From Angiostrongylus vasorum (Eukaryota; Nematoda; Chromadorea; Rhabditida; Metastrongylidae): 64,000 bases of DNA. The stretch lies in contig JADANN010000404.1 of assembly GCA_018806985.1 (NCBI GenBank), forward strand, positions 372,001-436,000. The letters run 5' to 3'. Every line of letters begins with the position of its first letter. Position 1 is the stretch's first letter. Under the pieces are notes generated by a model. It searched no databases. It was not told the origin of the DNA and worked only from the letters and a program-made list of their open reading frames with translations. This document shows positions 53,934-64,000 of this stretch, one piece after another. Made by a program: the position numbers and the translations under genes.

Positions 53934-56900
53934 ATGATTTCTGCCCTTCGAAGGAAGCTAGGGGGTGACAAGGACGATTGTACCTCGTCTCCTATTCCAT
54001 CTGGTATTCAGCGAGTCGATCAAGAGCTACAGAAACGATTTGCGAGAGGGATTCAGTATAACATGAAGATTGTAATACGTGGTGATCGGAACGTAGGCAA
54101 GTCGTGCTTACTCCGTCGTTTGCAAGGGCTACCATTTTTGGAGGACTACGTTCCCACCGAGGAAATTCAGGTTGCTAGCGTTCACTGGAATTACAAAGCA
54201 ACAGACGATGTTGTTAAAGTAGATGTTTGGGATGTTGTTGACTCATCAACCAAAAAGCGCTTGAAAAACGGAAAGCTCAAGCTTTCCAACGCATCTGGAA
54301 AACAACTGGATGAGCAGTTGGAGGAAGTGGCATGTGATGCACGTTTTGTTGACGTGTACAAAGGTGCTCATGGTGCTATCCTCATGTTGGACATCACGAA
54401 GCCATGGTCGTGGGACTATGTTCAGAATGAAATAGAGGCGGTCCCTTCTCATCTTCCGGTAGGAATTTTTTCCTGTTGTGAAATTTTATATGAGGAAGAT
54501 TTGTAAAGGGCGAAAGGACGACCTGTTGGTCATAGCATGTGCTAAGTGACTGTTTACATGTGGTCGAGGTTTTAGAACTGAAGGCTGTAAATTTGTTTTA
54601 TTTTACTGACACTGTGGTACTATAGCTTCGTTAATGCTTAGGGCTTGTTGTATGCCATTTACCTATTCATTGTGACTTAAACTGACCTCCAATGTCATTA
54701 CAAAGGGAATAACTGATAGTATAAGTGAATTCTTAGAAGGTAATACACATATTTTACTCCGGTACATGGGTAACCCATAGAGGGACTCAGATCCGTGTTA
54801 GATTCAGCATTTTTCCGTTGAGTTCATAGAAGACGTATGCATCCGCTTTTATCTCTGACGTTGTTTCTCTGTCGTCCACTCTTCAAACTTCCTGACTGGC
54901 CAGTCCATTTTTTTCTACATTGTGTTTATTCCACTGAATGAACAAAGAGGGATTTCTGACAATGGTGTGGCTTGCATATTTTGACTTTATGTTATGTGCA
55001 CTAGTTGTATTTCTGAACGTTACTATGCAAGCGCAATGTTAGACAAAGTCATCGATATTGTTTAGGGGCCACCATGTTTGCTGCGAAACCCTGAGAGTAC
55101 CGTTGGATCGTGGGAAGTGTAGTAGTTTTGGTCCAGCTTTTCAGTGGCTTGTTCTAGAGCAGCAAATATGATTTTTTCTGGTCTTCAACGGTTCCAGTAT
55201 CATGTCGTTTACCATATTCATTGAGATTCAGCTGAACTAAGGATTGGCAGCAGTTGTTTTCTATGTGCGTCGACAAGCAGCTTTCGCAAGACTGTATCTT
55301 ACAGACCCATTTCCATGTGAAGTGATAACGGTTCAAAGTGAGAGGTGTATCGTCAGATGTTCCCGGAGGCTTATTGTTATTTCAACAAAGGCTAATACAA
55401 CTAGTTAAAGGTGCTCACGTCGTTCTCCGATCCTAGTTGAATGGGTATGGTTCGACAGAATCCCTGTCAAAATCTTGATTAGTGTATTGATTGAATTCCA
55501 CATGTAGTCTTTTAGGTGCACAGTAGGGGTAATCCTCGTGAAGAACAGTGGAACACAGGTAAAAAATAAATCGAGTGGTAAATGATGAAGGGCCCTTGTG
55601 GCGCAGTGGTCGAAGGCCCCCTGCAACACAAAGATGGGGTCGATCCGCGCCCTTGAATAACTCCGTCTTAGTATCATACCCATAGGGTCAATGCAGTCTA
55701 AAACGCCTTCGGTACATGGCACTTCCCTTAAGGATTGATCAAAGCCCGGTCCTTCAATCCTTCTTTGATCATTCCATCTAGTTCTGCAAATTCTTATATA
55801 TTTCATGGCAAACCCAATATAGACACAAAGTCCAATTACAAGCGAGTGGCTTTTGGTTGTTTACTCTTTGCGAAGAAAAAACTTAAACAACAACATGAAA
55901 CCTATTAGCAAATGCTGATCGAAGCAACAAGACAGCTAAAAAATAAATCGAGTGGTAAATGATGAAGGGGCCCGTGTGGCGCAGTGGTCGAAGGCCCCCC
56001 TGCAACATAAAGATGAGATCGATCCGCGCCCCAAGCTCACCAAGCGCTCCATCCCTGCTGTGTCGGTAAATTGGTATCAGGCCTGTCTGGGAGGATAGCA
56101 GCACTGCCTCGACACATCGGTAGGCCACCGAGAGTCATTGTAAAGGCCAGATATGCACTCAGTCACCTCCAAACGATGCTTATTGAAGTCGAATGCATGG
56201 CGCATCCCTCAGGGGGTTGATCAACGCCGAGAGTTATTCTTTTTAACCTTTAAATGCTAAAAGAGTAGGACGTTGAGCGTTGATCAATCTCTTAAGGTCC
56301 CCCCATTCATTCTTCTCCGTTATGCACCACAGCCTTCCAACGGTTTACCACCTCATCGTGGCTGAGAGGTGTTCCTTGGTGTTGGGTCGCGATGAACAGC
56401 GGAGGATTCATCCCCTGGCAGGGTCTCCCAAGCTGAGGAGTTCAGCGTTTCCATCAGGAAGCCTAACTAAGAGTAAACCAATACCAGGGTCAATCACCGT
56501 CCTATTATCAAACTAGTCGCGTGGTGGCAAATCTCTCTCTGATCCGTTCCACAAGGGCCTCTACTGCCTATGGTGGTGACAATCTGAGGCACACTTTGGC
56601 TAGGCGGACCTGGAGACCTTAGAGAAACACAATAGCTAAACCGGAAAAACTCCGAAAATTGGAGATTGTGCTGTGGCCCACACAACCAGTGAGGATGGGC
56701 CGTCCAAGTATCCAAGTAGGTGTCCACCACAGAGGTGGCTCAACGCATGTCTGGTCTACACTGACTTGTGGGGGCCTGCCGATACGCCAAGTCAGTGTTG
56801 GTTTTTTTCTCGTTGTTCTGTGCAGTTCTGCTACGAATTTGCCATTCACGAAGGGATGGAGAGAGCGCCTTTCCCGAAAAGCACAATGGAGCTAGCGCCC

Positions 56901-59017
56901 TGTACGTATTGCATTCTGCTACCACTGCACTACACGTGTCAGCAGTCGGGCGGTAATTGCCGTATATATCTTCCGTAACTTTTAAGTTCTGCGATGACCA
57001 TGAATGAAGTTCTGCACTAGTCTGGAACTTTTTTTCTCTATGACGCCCATTCAGAACGAGCTAGATTGTGAAGTTGGCATTCTTTGGTGTTCTGCCATTC
57101 TTCGTGCTCATGCTCTCGTATGGGGTTTTGGAGAAGTGAATCCAAGTGGTCTTTTTTTGCAGGAGCTGTTTTACACCTAGGTGCGGAGATGCGGATTGGA
57201 AAAGGTCGGTGTTGACACTTAGCTATATTGTGTTCTTATCGAGGTTGGGGTAATTTCCTGTTCGTCCCACATTTGTTGTAGTTGTCGCGAAATAAAATTA
57301 TCGCTTTCATTGATTGTTGGTGTTGTCGAATCCTTTCGATTATCTGACGTTCCTTTTTTCTGTAATGGTTTTGCTATAACTGAAGAAATTGTAATGAATT
57401 TTCTAAATTCTAGTGAGTGAAAACAAATTATAATCAATTAACTGACCGTGAGACCACTATTACGTGCTGCTGCAAGTTTAGCCCTGAGAAATGTCTCCGG
57501 CTCTGATGTTCTTCTCACCAGTCGATGTTCATGTAAAAGGAACACTTTGTATCACGTCGGAGTGTTCAGAGAGAATGAATAGCGTTTGCTGCGCAAAAGT
57601 GTCGCAATGCAAACTTCTTGAAGAAGATCTCGTGGCTTATCGTTCACTTCATGCAGGATCCATTTTCCTTGAATGTCAGTAAATCACTCGTTGGTATTCG
57701 TAAGCACTGTTCTTCAGCATATTGTCGAATCGTTGTGCATTAGTTTACTTCAGATGTCGCCTTTAGATAGCCGTCATCGACGGTAGTGGATTGTTCTGTA
57801 CTCTTTAGCTTCTAGATTTTCAATGACGAAGCTTTCTAGACAGTCCTTACTCTCTCCTTTAATTGATGATTCCTTGATCAAACGCAGTATCGATATCATA
57901 TTGCAAGCCTTCCTCTACATCTGAATTTGCATAAAAATTTCGGTTTTACTCATCCTTTTTGTTTATCCCAATGCTTGGGATTCAAGATAGGTTAAAGTTA
58001 GAACAAAAAATGTTATAGGGTTATGCATATTGTGAAGACAAATGCATCAGCCTTGGTTTAAGGTCAAACCGTGGAAGTTTGAAGAGAAAAAAGATAATAT
58101 CTCTATTCTAATTCGTCGAAGTTGGCAAGTGATCTTTGGGGAGGAATGTTTTAGAAATCGGAAAAAGTGCAAATTAAAAGGCACCAGGTGACAAAGAGCA
58201 TGCTGTCATCCCGCATCACCTGTCCCTTTAAGAAGATCTAACTCTCACCACTCATTGTGTGGTCCTTCAGGAAAACCTCCTTCCGCAGCGACTGGAAAAC
58301 TTCCACTCGAACATTTTTGCTCACAACCTTCATGTAGTGTGCAATCCATTGGTCATCGTTACACCAGGCAAACTTGTGCAAGTGCTTCCCGATGGTAGAG
58401 TGGCGTCAGTTGATTACGTCTTGCCAATTCGCGAGTAATAACACGCGAATGACCTTCTCTGTATCTTTAAAGTGTGTCTAATAGTACCGGACCCAACCTT
58501 CATAAAGTTTGAAACTTGGTGCCCTGCTAGGAAACTCAAGAGCTATTGCGCGGTGAATTTGGGCTTCATGTCTTTGGGAATGTGCAGTTCATGTAGGCAG
58601 CTTGCCGGACAAAGGCTTGTAGTAGATCCCGATTTCACTTGGAATACATGCTCATCCTAATAGACTTTTTCCGAAAGTATTCTCAGGGCTTGTCTCCTTG
58701 TTGCTGTCACATTGTACCTTGATACATTCCACCTCAGACAAGTTTTTTTTAGTATCAATGAAAGAAACACTCAATGCAACATTCAGAACATCGTTCCACA
58801 TAACTTCAGAGTAGCCACAATTTTAATTTTGTTGATGTTACTATCATTTCCATCCTGTTTCGCCAGATATTGGGTGTAATTACACGCTTCCATTTCATTA
58901 TAGGAAACTAATGTTTGCGCTTTCACAGATTCTAATCCTTGCAAACCGTCGGGATATGGGTCATCATAGGGAGATCACCGACGACCAAATCTCTGATTTT
59001 GTCGAGAACTTCAACAC
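53934..59017 (+). CDS. RABL6-like small GTPase, first two coding exons (gene incomplete)
   Basis: RABL6 (Parf, RBEL1) is a Rab-like GTPase with a long C-terminal tail. Exons: 53934-54458 (175 codons) and 58929-59017; the phase fits at the join and a 4.5-kb intron lies between. The start '[11 protein letters not shown]' aligns with the family N-terminus. It shows the block '[19 protein letters not shown]', the P-loop GDRNVGKS (50-57), the switch-I threonine in 'VPTEEIQV' (T75), '[10 protein letters not shown]' where the usual DxxG is absent, '[13 protein letters not shown]', and '[11 protein letters not shown]', which stands in for NKxD. Both departures are family traits. The second exon ends in phase 2 at 'ENFNT'. 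The next expected block was not found up to 64000, so the rest probably lies beyond the window. RABL6 is the only family I know with this combination. Confidence 0.92.
55559..55765 (+). repeat. SINE-A copy, rearranged, with duplicated flank
   Basis: The head 'GTGGCGCAGTGGTCGAAGGC' and B-box-like 'GGGGTCGATCCG' are followed by foreign sequence, then the SINE tail 'GATTGATCAAAGCCCGGTCC'. The 30 bases before the head ('TAAAAAATAAATCGAGTGGT' and on) are repeated before the copy at 55967. Confidence 0.75.
55936..56240 (+). repeat. SINE-A copy, full length, sharing its upstream flank with the previous copy
   Basis: The head 'GTGTGGCGCAGTGGTCGAAG' and B-box-like 'GAGATCGATCCG' are followed by a full body and the tail 'GATCAACGCCGAGAGTTATT'. 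A further 30-base scrap of SINE-A tail follows near 56272. Confidence 0.8.
56327..56960 (+). repeat. Repeat D copy, with extension
   Basis: It has the standard blocks from 'CAACGGTTTACCACCTCATC' to 'GGGCCGTCCAAGTATCCAAG'. It then continues about 240 bases further, through 'TCCACCACAGAGGTGGCTCA', than the other copies do. It shows what may lie beyond the usual end of this repeat. Confidence 0.75.
56961..58190. other. RABL6-like intron, no recognised element
   Basis: I see no exon of the family and no repeat I can name. Confidence 0.4.
58195..58460 (-). mobile_element. Mariner-like transposase fragment
   Basis: The minus-strand frame reads '[20 protein letters not shown]', which matches the mariner block 'HSTIxxHLHxxGxxxKLxxWIPH'. 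'[12 protein letters not shown]' follows in the place of the RVxxCxxLL block. It is a short dead piece within the RABL6-like intron. Confidence 0.55.
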
Positions 59018-60225
59018 GTAGGTGGTTTTTAACCCTTGAAGCACGTGATCATACAATTCTAAAGAATTATGACTTTGCGCAAGCGCTGTTTTTGCGCGTA
59101 CTGTTGGGCGTTTTCCTTGCTCCTTTCCTCCTGGCTGTTTCTTTCCCTCCATTTCTCATCTTTTTCTGTTTGTTTTGCCACGTTTCATTGGTGCTGCTAC
59201 CTGTTGTCTTATCCTCTTATTTCTACTTATTTCCAACTAGATCATGGCTAATTAGGTAGTTGTCCTGCTGTCTGATATAGGCAGACGGCCGTGTTGTCGT
59301 TGCACTTTCGTTTTCCACATGAAGTTGATTGATTTATTTCATGAATGCTTTGTGACGTTCTTGTTCTTAGTGTCATTGATCACATTTGTTCGTTCCTGTT
59401 TAATATTGTTATTGTTTGCTGCTTCCTAGTAAACCGCCTTTAGATGGATTTCATTCAGTCACTGGGTTTTCTATGAAAACATTATGATTGCTTTCTGCTT
59501 TTCAATCGCGCGGCTTATGTCTGCTGTGGTTCTTTATGTCTTCGCCCATTGTTCGGTAGCTGGGTTGGTCCTTGCATCTTCAAGTGCACTTACTTTTTAA
59601 AAGCTTGATTCACTTTTGACGTCTCAAGAGGTTTTCGATCATGATTTATGTATGAATCTTATTGAATCGTCGAATGGAATACATTGCATGCACTTGACAT
59701 CCCATGTAATTCAGCTAAGACTGGTTTTGTTCAATGATCGTTGTTTTGACATTTGAAATGTCTGGTCGGACCGATTTACGATATCTTAGCATATGTGATA
59801 GTGTTGTTGGTACCTGATTGTCGATCTGGCTCAGAATTCTAGATTTTTCGCTCAAGTTTTTTATAGAAGAGGCAAGATTCTGCTAGTATATTCGTCTAGT
59901 AGGGCTTTACAAAACACTGCCTACACTTTTGTTTTACTTACACATTATTCAGATTTATGAAACTTGCATTAAAGTGGAAAAAAACTGCATTTAAAATGGA
60001 CTCGGGGTACGGTGTTCTTTATCTTGTTGACGATGTTGTTGATGTTTCGTAAGCCCTTGGCTCCAAACTATTCCCGGGCTTTGGTCTTGTTTCATAGTGT
60101 TTGGCATGAGCTCCTACATCAAACCCAGTATGGTAGAGCATTTGGCGTTAATTGTTCGCGTTCCTTTGAGCTTGAAGATATGTCAAGAATCCATCTTTTT
60201 TTGTCACTACGAACTGTGCTTACCT
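59018..60225. other. Downstream of the second RABL6-like exon, T-rich, no recognised element
   Basis: This stretch is probably intron if the gene continues beyond the window. Frames here have no family resemblance. Confidence 0.4.
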
Positions 60226-60610
60226 CCCAGCGGTTTACCGCCTCATCGTGGCTAGGAGGTGTTCCTGGGTGTCGGGCTGCGATGTGCAGCGAGTGGATTC
60301 ATCCCCTGGCAGGGATTTCCAAGCTGAGAAGAGAAGGAGTCCGGCGTTTCCACCAGGAAGCCTAGCTAAGAGTAAACCAATGCCAGGATCCATTAGCGTC
60401 CCGCTATCAAACTAGTCTACTGGTGGCAATTCTCCGTCTGATTCACATGGGCGGCGACTGCTCGTGGTGGTGACGACCTGGGACAGACTTGGCCTGGCTG
60501 ACCTCGGGACTCCTGAGCTCACAATGGCTAAACCAGCAAAACTCCGAAAGTTGGAGATTATGCTGCGACCCGCACAACCAATGAGGACGGGCCATCCAAG
60601 TAAGTAAGAA
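60226..60610 (+). repeat. Repeat D copy
   Basis: It runs from 'CCCAGCGGTTTACCGCCTCA' through 'GAAGCCTAGCTAAGAGTAAA' to 'GGGCCATCCAAGTAAGTAAG'. The end looks like a worn TCCAAGTA repeat. Confidence 0.85.
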
Positions 60611-62120
60611 CTGTGCTCAAAGCAGCCACTGCAGGTTTTGTTATGGTGTTGACGTATTGGTTAGGAATTCTGCAAGGTTAATGAAAATTAGGTGCACAAA
60701 CTTCAATCTGTTTAGAAGCATTCGTTGATTTTCCATTGTTTAGTATTTTTCTAGTGAATAGAGCCACCCGTATGGTTTCCACATGGTAATGGATGAAACC
60801 CAGTCAGATCCGAAAATTAATCTGAGATATGGCGCCAAATCGTGTAGTTAAATGTGGTATTTCTTCTCGATTCTTTGGATTTCTGCAATTAATCCTAATC
60901 GCGTCAAGAGTTTTTGGCATTGACGCTTCTAACTTCTTGGTCAGGATCGTGACTTTCGTAATCATAAGCGTTATGCTTTTATGTTCTGCATTTACCCACT
61001 TGAGTACTTTATGGAGTTTTAAGTTTCCATTCAAGTACCCTTTTATGCGAACATAAAGCATCCATCCATTTCGCCAGTATATTCATCAATGGGGTACCTA
61101 GAAGAGACCACGTACACTATACCTGAACTCGCGCAGTTCCAGGCTGTGCTGTTAGGCTGTTAATAGGAAGACGTTTTGCAGTACTATCTAGTCTTCTTGT
61201 TTATATTGTGTTTATCTTAATTATTAGAATTTCTTTGCTCTTAGAAGGTACCTAAGAATTACTGATGCTGAGGGTTGTGTAGTAGTTATTTGATTACTAC
61301 TGAACACTCTACGTCGCCAGTTAGTTCAGAGCCTCCAATACTACTATCTGTGTGATTGTGACATCATGAGTTCAAGTACAATATATCTGATGTTTCGTAA
61401 CATGTGGGTTATGAATGCATTGCCATGACTGACAGAGCGCTTTATGTCCGCATAAGGAGCTCCCTGACGGGAAAACTTAGAATCCAACATAGTTAGTAGT
61501 TATAACGACCCAGCAACGACAAACAACAGAAAATCGTCGACTGTTTTTTTAACGTATTGAAATCTCTGCATTGGTTTTCCGTTAACATTGTACTGTGTGC
61601 ATCGAATAAGGGTATGTAACGATATGTTCCACTCCAGGCTCTGAAGAAAGCGAACTTGCCAAAACTTTGGCCGCTGTATAGGAAGATCGTTTTAAAGTTG
61701 TCGTTTCACCTTATTGACAACAGTTCATAAACACAAAATAACCGCACTCCTTTCGCTACAATCTCTGGAATAATACCAGCTTTTACATATAAGAGCCAAG
61801 CCTATGATATATAACTATTATTGCTTCATTTCTTTGTTATGGGATCGGTGACGCATCACGAAATCTTTCACATGGTATAGAAAGAGCCTGTTTTTGTAGA
61901 ATCACTGTTCTCTTTATTCCTCCACTTCAACTTTCTGTACCCAGTTTTTATTTATAGTAGAGTTGAGATTCGGCTTGGTACATCATCTGCGAACGGCCGG
62001 TCGACGAAGGGATTCGCTGCCATAGAATCCCTATCCTGTCAAAAACGAGTTGAAACGCAGAACATCTCACTTCGACCCGTACTGATCGACGATTCCTTTT
62101 GGTGAGGGCATTACATCGCC
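60611..62120. other. No recognised gene or repeat
   Basis: Short frames only. Nothing with splice support or family resemblance was seen. Confidence 0.4.
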
Positions 62121-62129
62121 ATAGTACAA

Positions 62130-62290
62130 TCATTTTGGGGTTCCAGGATAAATCGCGCTCAACCACCACTCACGAGATAGTCAAGAGAAGAAATTCCTGG
62201 AGTAGTATTCCAACCGATTTACAAAGACGACCACCTCCGTGAATAACGGTTGCAAGAAGACGTATGGACGAACTGCTGGGATACGCAAGC
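62130..62290 (+). repeat. SINE-B fragment (diverged)
   Basis: It keeps 'GAAATTCCTGGAGTAGTATT', 'GAATAACGGTTGCAAGAAGA' and 'ACGAACTGCTGGGAT', the last third of SINE-B. Confidence 0.4.
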
Positions 62291-62834
62291 TGGTCATCTG
62301 GGTGTCTAGGTAGCTGTAGTAGAATTGAGCTGTTGAGCCTATCACTTGCATGAATCATAAGATTATATTGCTAGAACAACTCTTTTATTTCTTTATTAGC
62401 AATACATTAAACTTTTTCACTGTGTATCTTTTCGAAAAGTTATTTTCTCTTCTTTGGTAACCTTTTTAGGCTTTGCGAGTCTAGAGACCATTCTGAATCT
62501 TTCATCCTTATAGATGTTGTCTTTTTGCATTCAATCATCATAGGCCGACCCTAACACTTTTTCGTGGAAGTCGCCCAGCGTTTGTTATACTTCGCAATTA
62601 ATTAGTGTTGTGAGAATGATATCATCATCGAAGCAAAAATGGTTTTCTTACAACAGATTTTGTTCTCAAAAGTCCACTTCAATGATTACATTACTCTAGG
62701 ATATTGAAAATTGGATCTTAAATCTGCTGTTGAACTCAAAAGTTTTTTTTTATATATTGGGTAAGGGTATGCGTATTGTACCCTTTCTTTTTCAATGCAG
62801 ACGAAGACCTTGAGAGCTAATGAAGGGAAAACCA

Positions 62835-63425
62835 TCAGTATTTTATATTCTCGTGATATTTGAATTTCGTATGAGTATGATTTCCCGTACAGAATCTCTT
62901 TAGAAACTCTCTTTGCTCAAATGGGTGTCCTTCGTCCAGTGTTTCTTCATCTCCTTTCGGTAATTCGAGTAAATAACTTCTACATAACAAATAGTATGTA
63001 AGTTCCTTAGTTGCTGGTGTGGTTTTGACTTTCTCTGCCTTCTTGTACAACATTGCAGTCCTACTGTTTTTCCATTGTCGATGAGTTATGTATTCCAAAA
63101 GGCAACTTTTGACGTGATAAGCTTGTATTGACTAGAATTGGCGGTAGGATTCTCTCATACTTAGTTCTAATTATGTTGGATCAGCTGTTCTCTAATTTTA
63201 CATGGGCGAGATGTCGAACTTCAGAAGCAGGCATTGTTTTGACGATGCATCCATCTTAGCTGGCCTGTTATATGCGACTATGGATGTATCTCGCGATATA
63301 GTCATAACACAAGTGGTGCACTGTGTTGCGGGTTTTCGCAGCACTGTCGTGAAGGTATCAAATTGACTGACGTATTCCTCGTCCGTGTTGTTCACAACAT
63401 TATCTTTCCATTTCATTCCTTTTTC
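62835..63425 (-). mobile_element. RTE remnant, linker and early reverse transcriptase
   Basis: The minus-strand frames read 'WKDNVVNNTDEEY' (the linker block normally like 'DNIDEEYDRLVEHL') at 63.2-63.4 kb. At 62.84-63.1 kb they read 'RQWKNSRTAMLYKKAEKV' and 'LDEGHPFEQREFLKRF' (normally QWKTSRTVLLYKKGD and LDEGQPCEQAGFRKGF). Stops and frameshifts are present; it is dead and internally deleted. Confidence 0.75.
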
Positions 63426-63429
63426 TGAG

Positions 63430-64000
63430 AAGAATTATTTTGCACGAGCAGTGCAATATTCCGATCTTATCTGGGCTTTTAGGGCAGACGGTATGCATTA
63501 GGCAGATCTTCCGAGAGAAAATGATGTGGTTAATTTTATTACGGTGGTTCTACCGTAAGTCTACCACGTTCAATGTGGAAGATGCTGGAACCTTACAACA
63601 GAAGCTATACAACTCCGAACAAAGTTTCTCAAAGTCATCTTCAAACTATTATCCTTATGTGGGGATGTAGGACAAAGTGCACGAAAGATGCAATAAGTCA
63701 CGCCTCGTGTAATGTCTTCATTTCTCGATCAGCTGTGATGCCCTGAACCGCTCTACGTACGTCTTCCATGTCACTCTATGTCAAGATCTTGGCAACGCCA
63801 GCGTGCTGGAATTCGTACGAATATAGCCAACCACCTCTAGCCGGAAGTCATAAATCTACCTGATCACATCAAGCAGGTATAGGCCAACTCGACGCAGAAA
63901 AACAAAGACCATTCACAGAGTCCACCTATCTCAAGAGAAGGACTTCGCTTTTGATCTGCTCATAATCCGATTTATCGCGGCAGTTTACATCACCTCGAAG
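63430..64000. other. Window end, unassigned
   Basis: A 76-codon plus-strand frame (63440-63670) has no recognisable motif. The last 300 bases may be part of another retroelement but could not be assigned. Confidence 0.3.

Overview
The window looks like a piece of a nematode nuclear genome, most likely a hookworm or close strongylid (Ancylostoma/Necator type). It is AT-rich, with small exons, TTTTCAG-like acceptors, probable spliced-leader acceptor sites just upstream of start codons, and a heavy load of RTE-type retroelements, tRNA-like SINEs and dead mariners. The genus is inference from gene and repeat style; no search was run.

Layout. 1-5.8 kb: repeats, remnants of an RTE-like element (about 3.5-4.4 kb, minus), microsatellites, and one unassigned membrane-type ORF (2299-2781, minus). 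5.87-21.1 kb, plus strand: a CD36/SCAV-type scavenger receptor gene. Nine exons are recognised; the N-terminal exons and one internal exon were not found. Its introns hold a decayed RTE copy in reverse (about 7.8-11.2 kb) and a foldback made of two inverted RTE 3' tails (13.65-13.83 kb). 21.6-27.4 kb: SINE-like pieces, a mariner fragment, and two well-bounded minus-strand exons (23291-23547 and 27154-27417) of an unrecognised gene or genes. 27.68-37.37 kb, plus strand: a complete cdk-8 gene (Mediator kinase, 15 exons, 575 residues). It has a roughly 2.9-kb tandem array in intron 4 and two GC-AG introns.

38.48-46.02 kb, minus strand, convergent with cdk-8: a 15-exon gene whose phases all close to give an 806-residue protein. 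It has a 15-residue ectodomain, one membrane span, a juxtamembrane CTCCKK and a very long cytoplasmic tail with about twenty Y-x-x-hydrophobic motifs plus two NPxY motifs. This is the layout of the transmembrane adaptor proteins (LAT/PAG/NTAL type), which are known mainly from vertebrate lymphocytes, and it is the most interesting object here. 46-53.9 kb: repeats and a dead mariner. 53.93-59.02 kb, plus strand: the first two coding exons of a RABL6-like GTPase gene, whose 3' part is not recognised in the window. 59-64 kb: mostly non-coding sequence, with one repeat copy and an RTE remnant near 63 kb.

The identified genes are unrelated housekeeping or signalling genes, not an operon. The repeats shape the window: four recurrent families (called SINE-A, SINE-B, SINE-C and repeat D here) sit in nearly every intron and spacer. 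One SINE-A fragment appears to supply the stop codon of the scavenger receptor.
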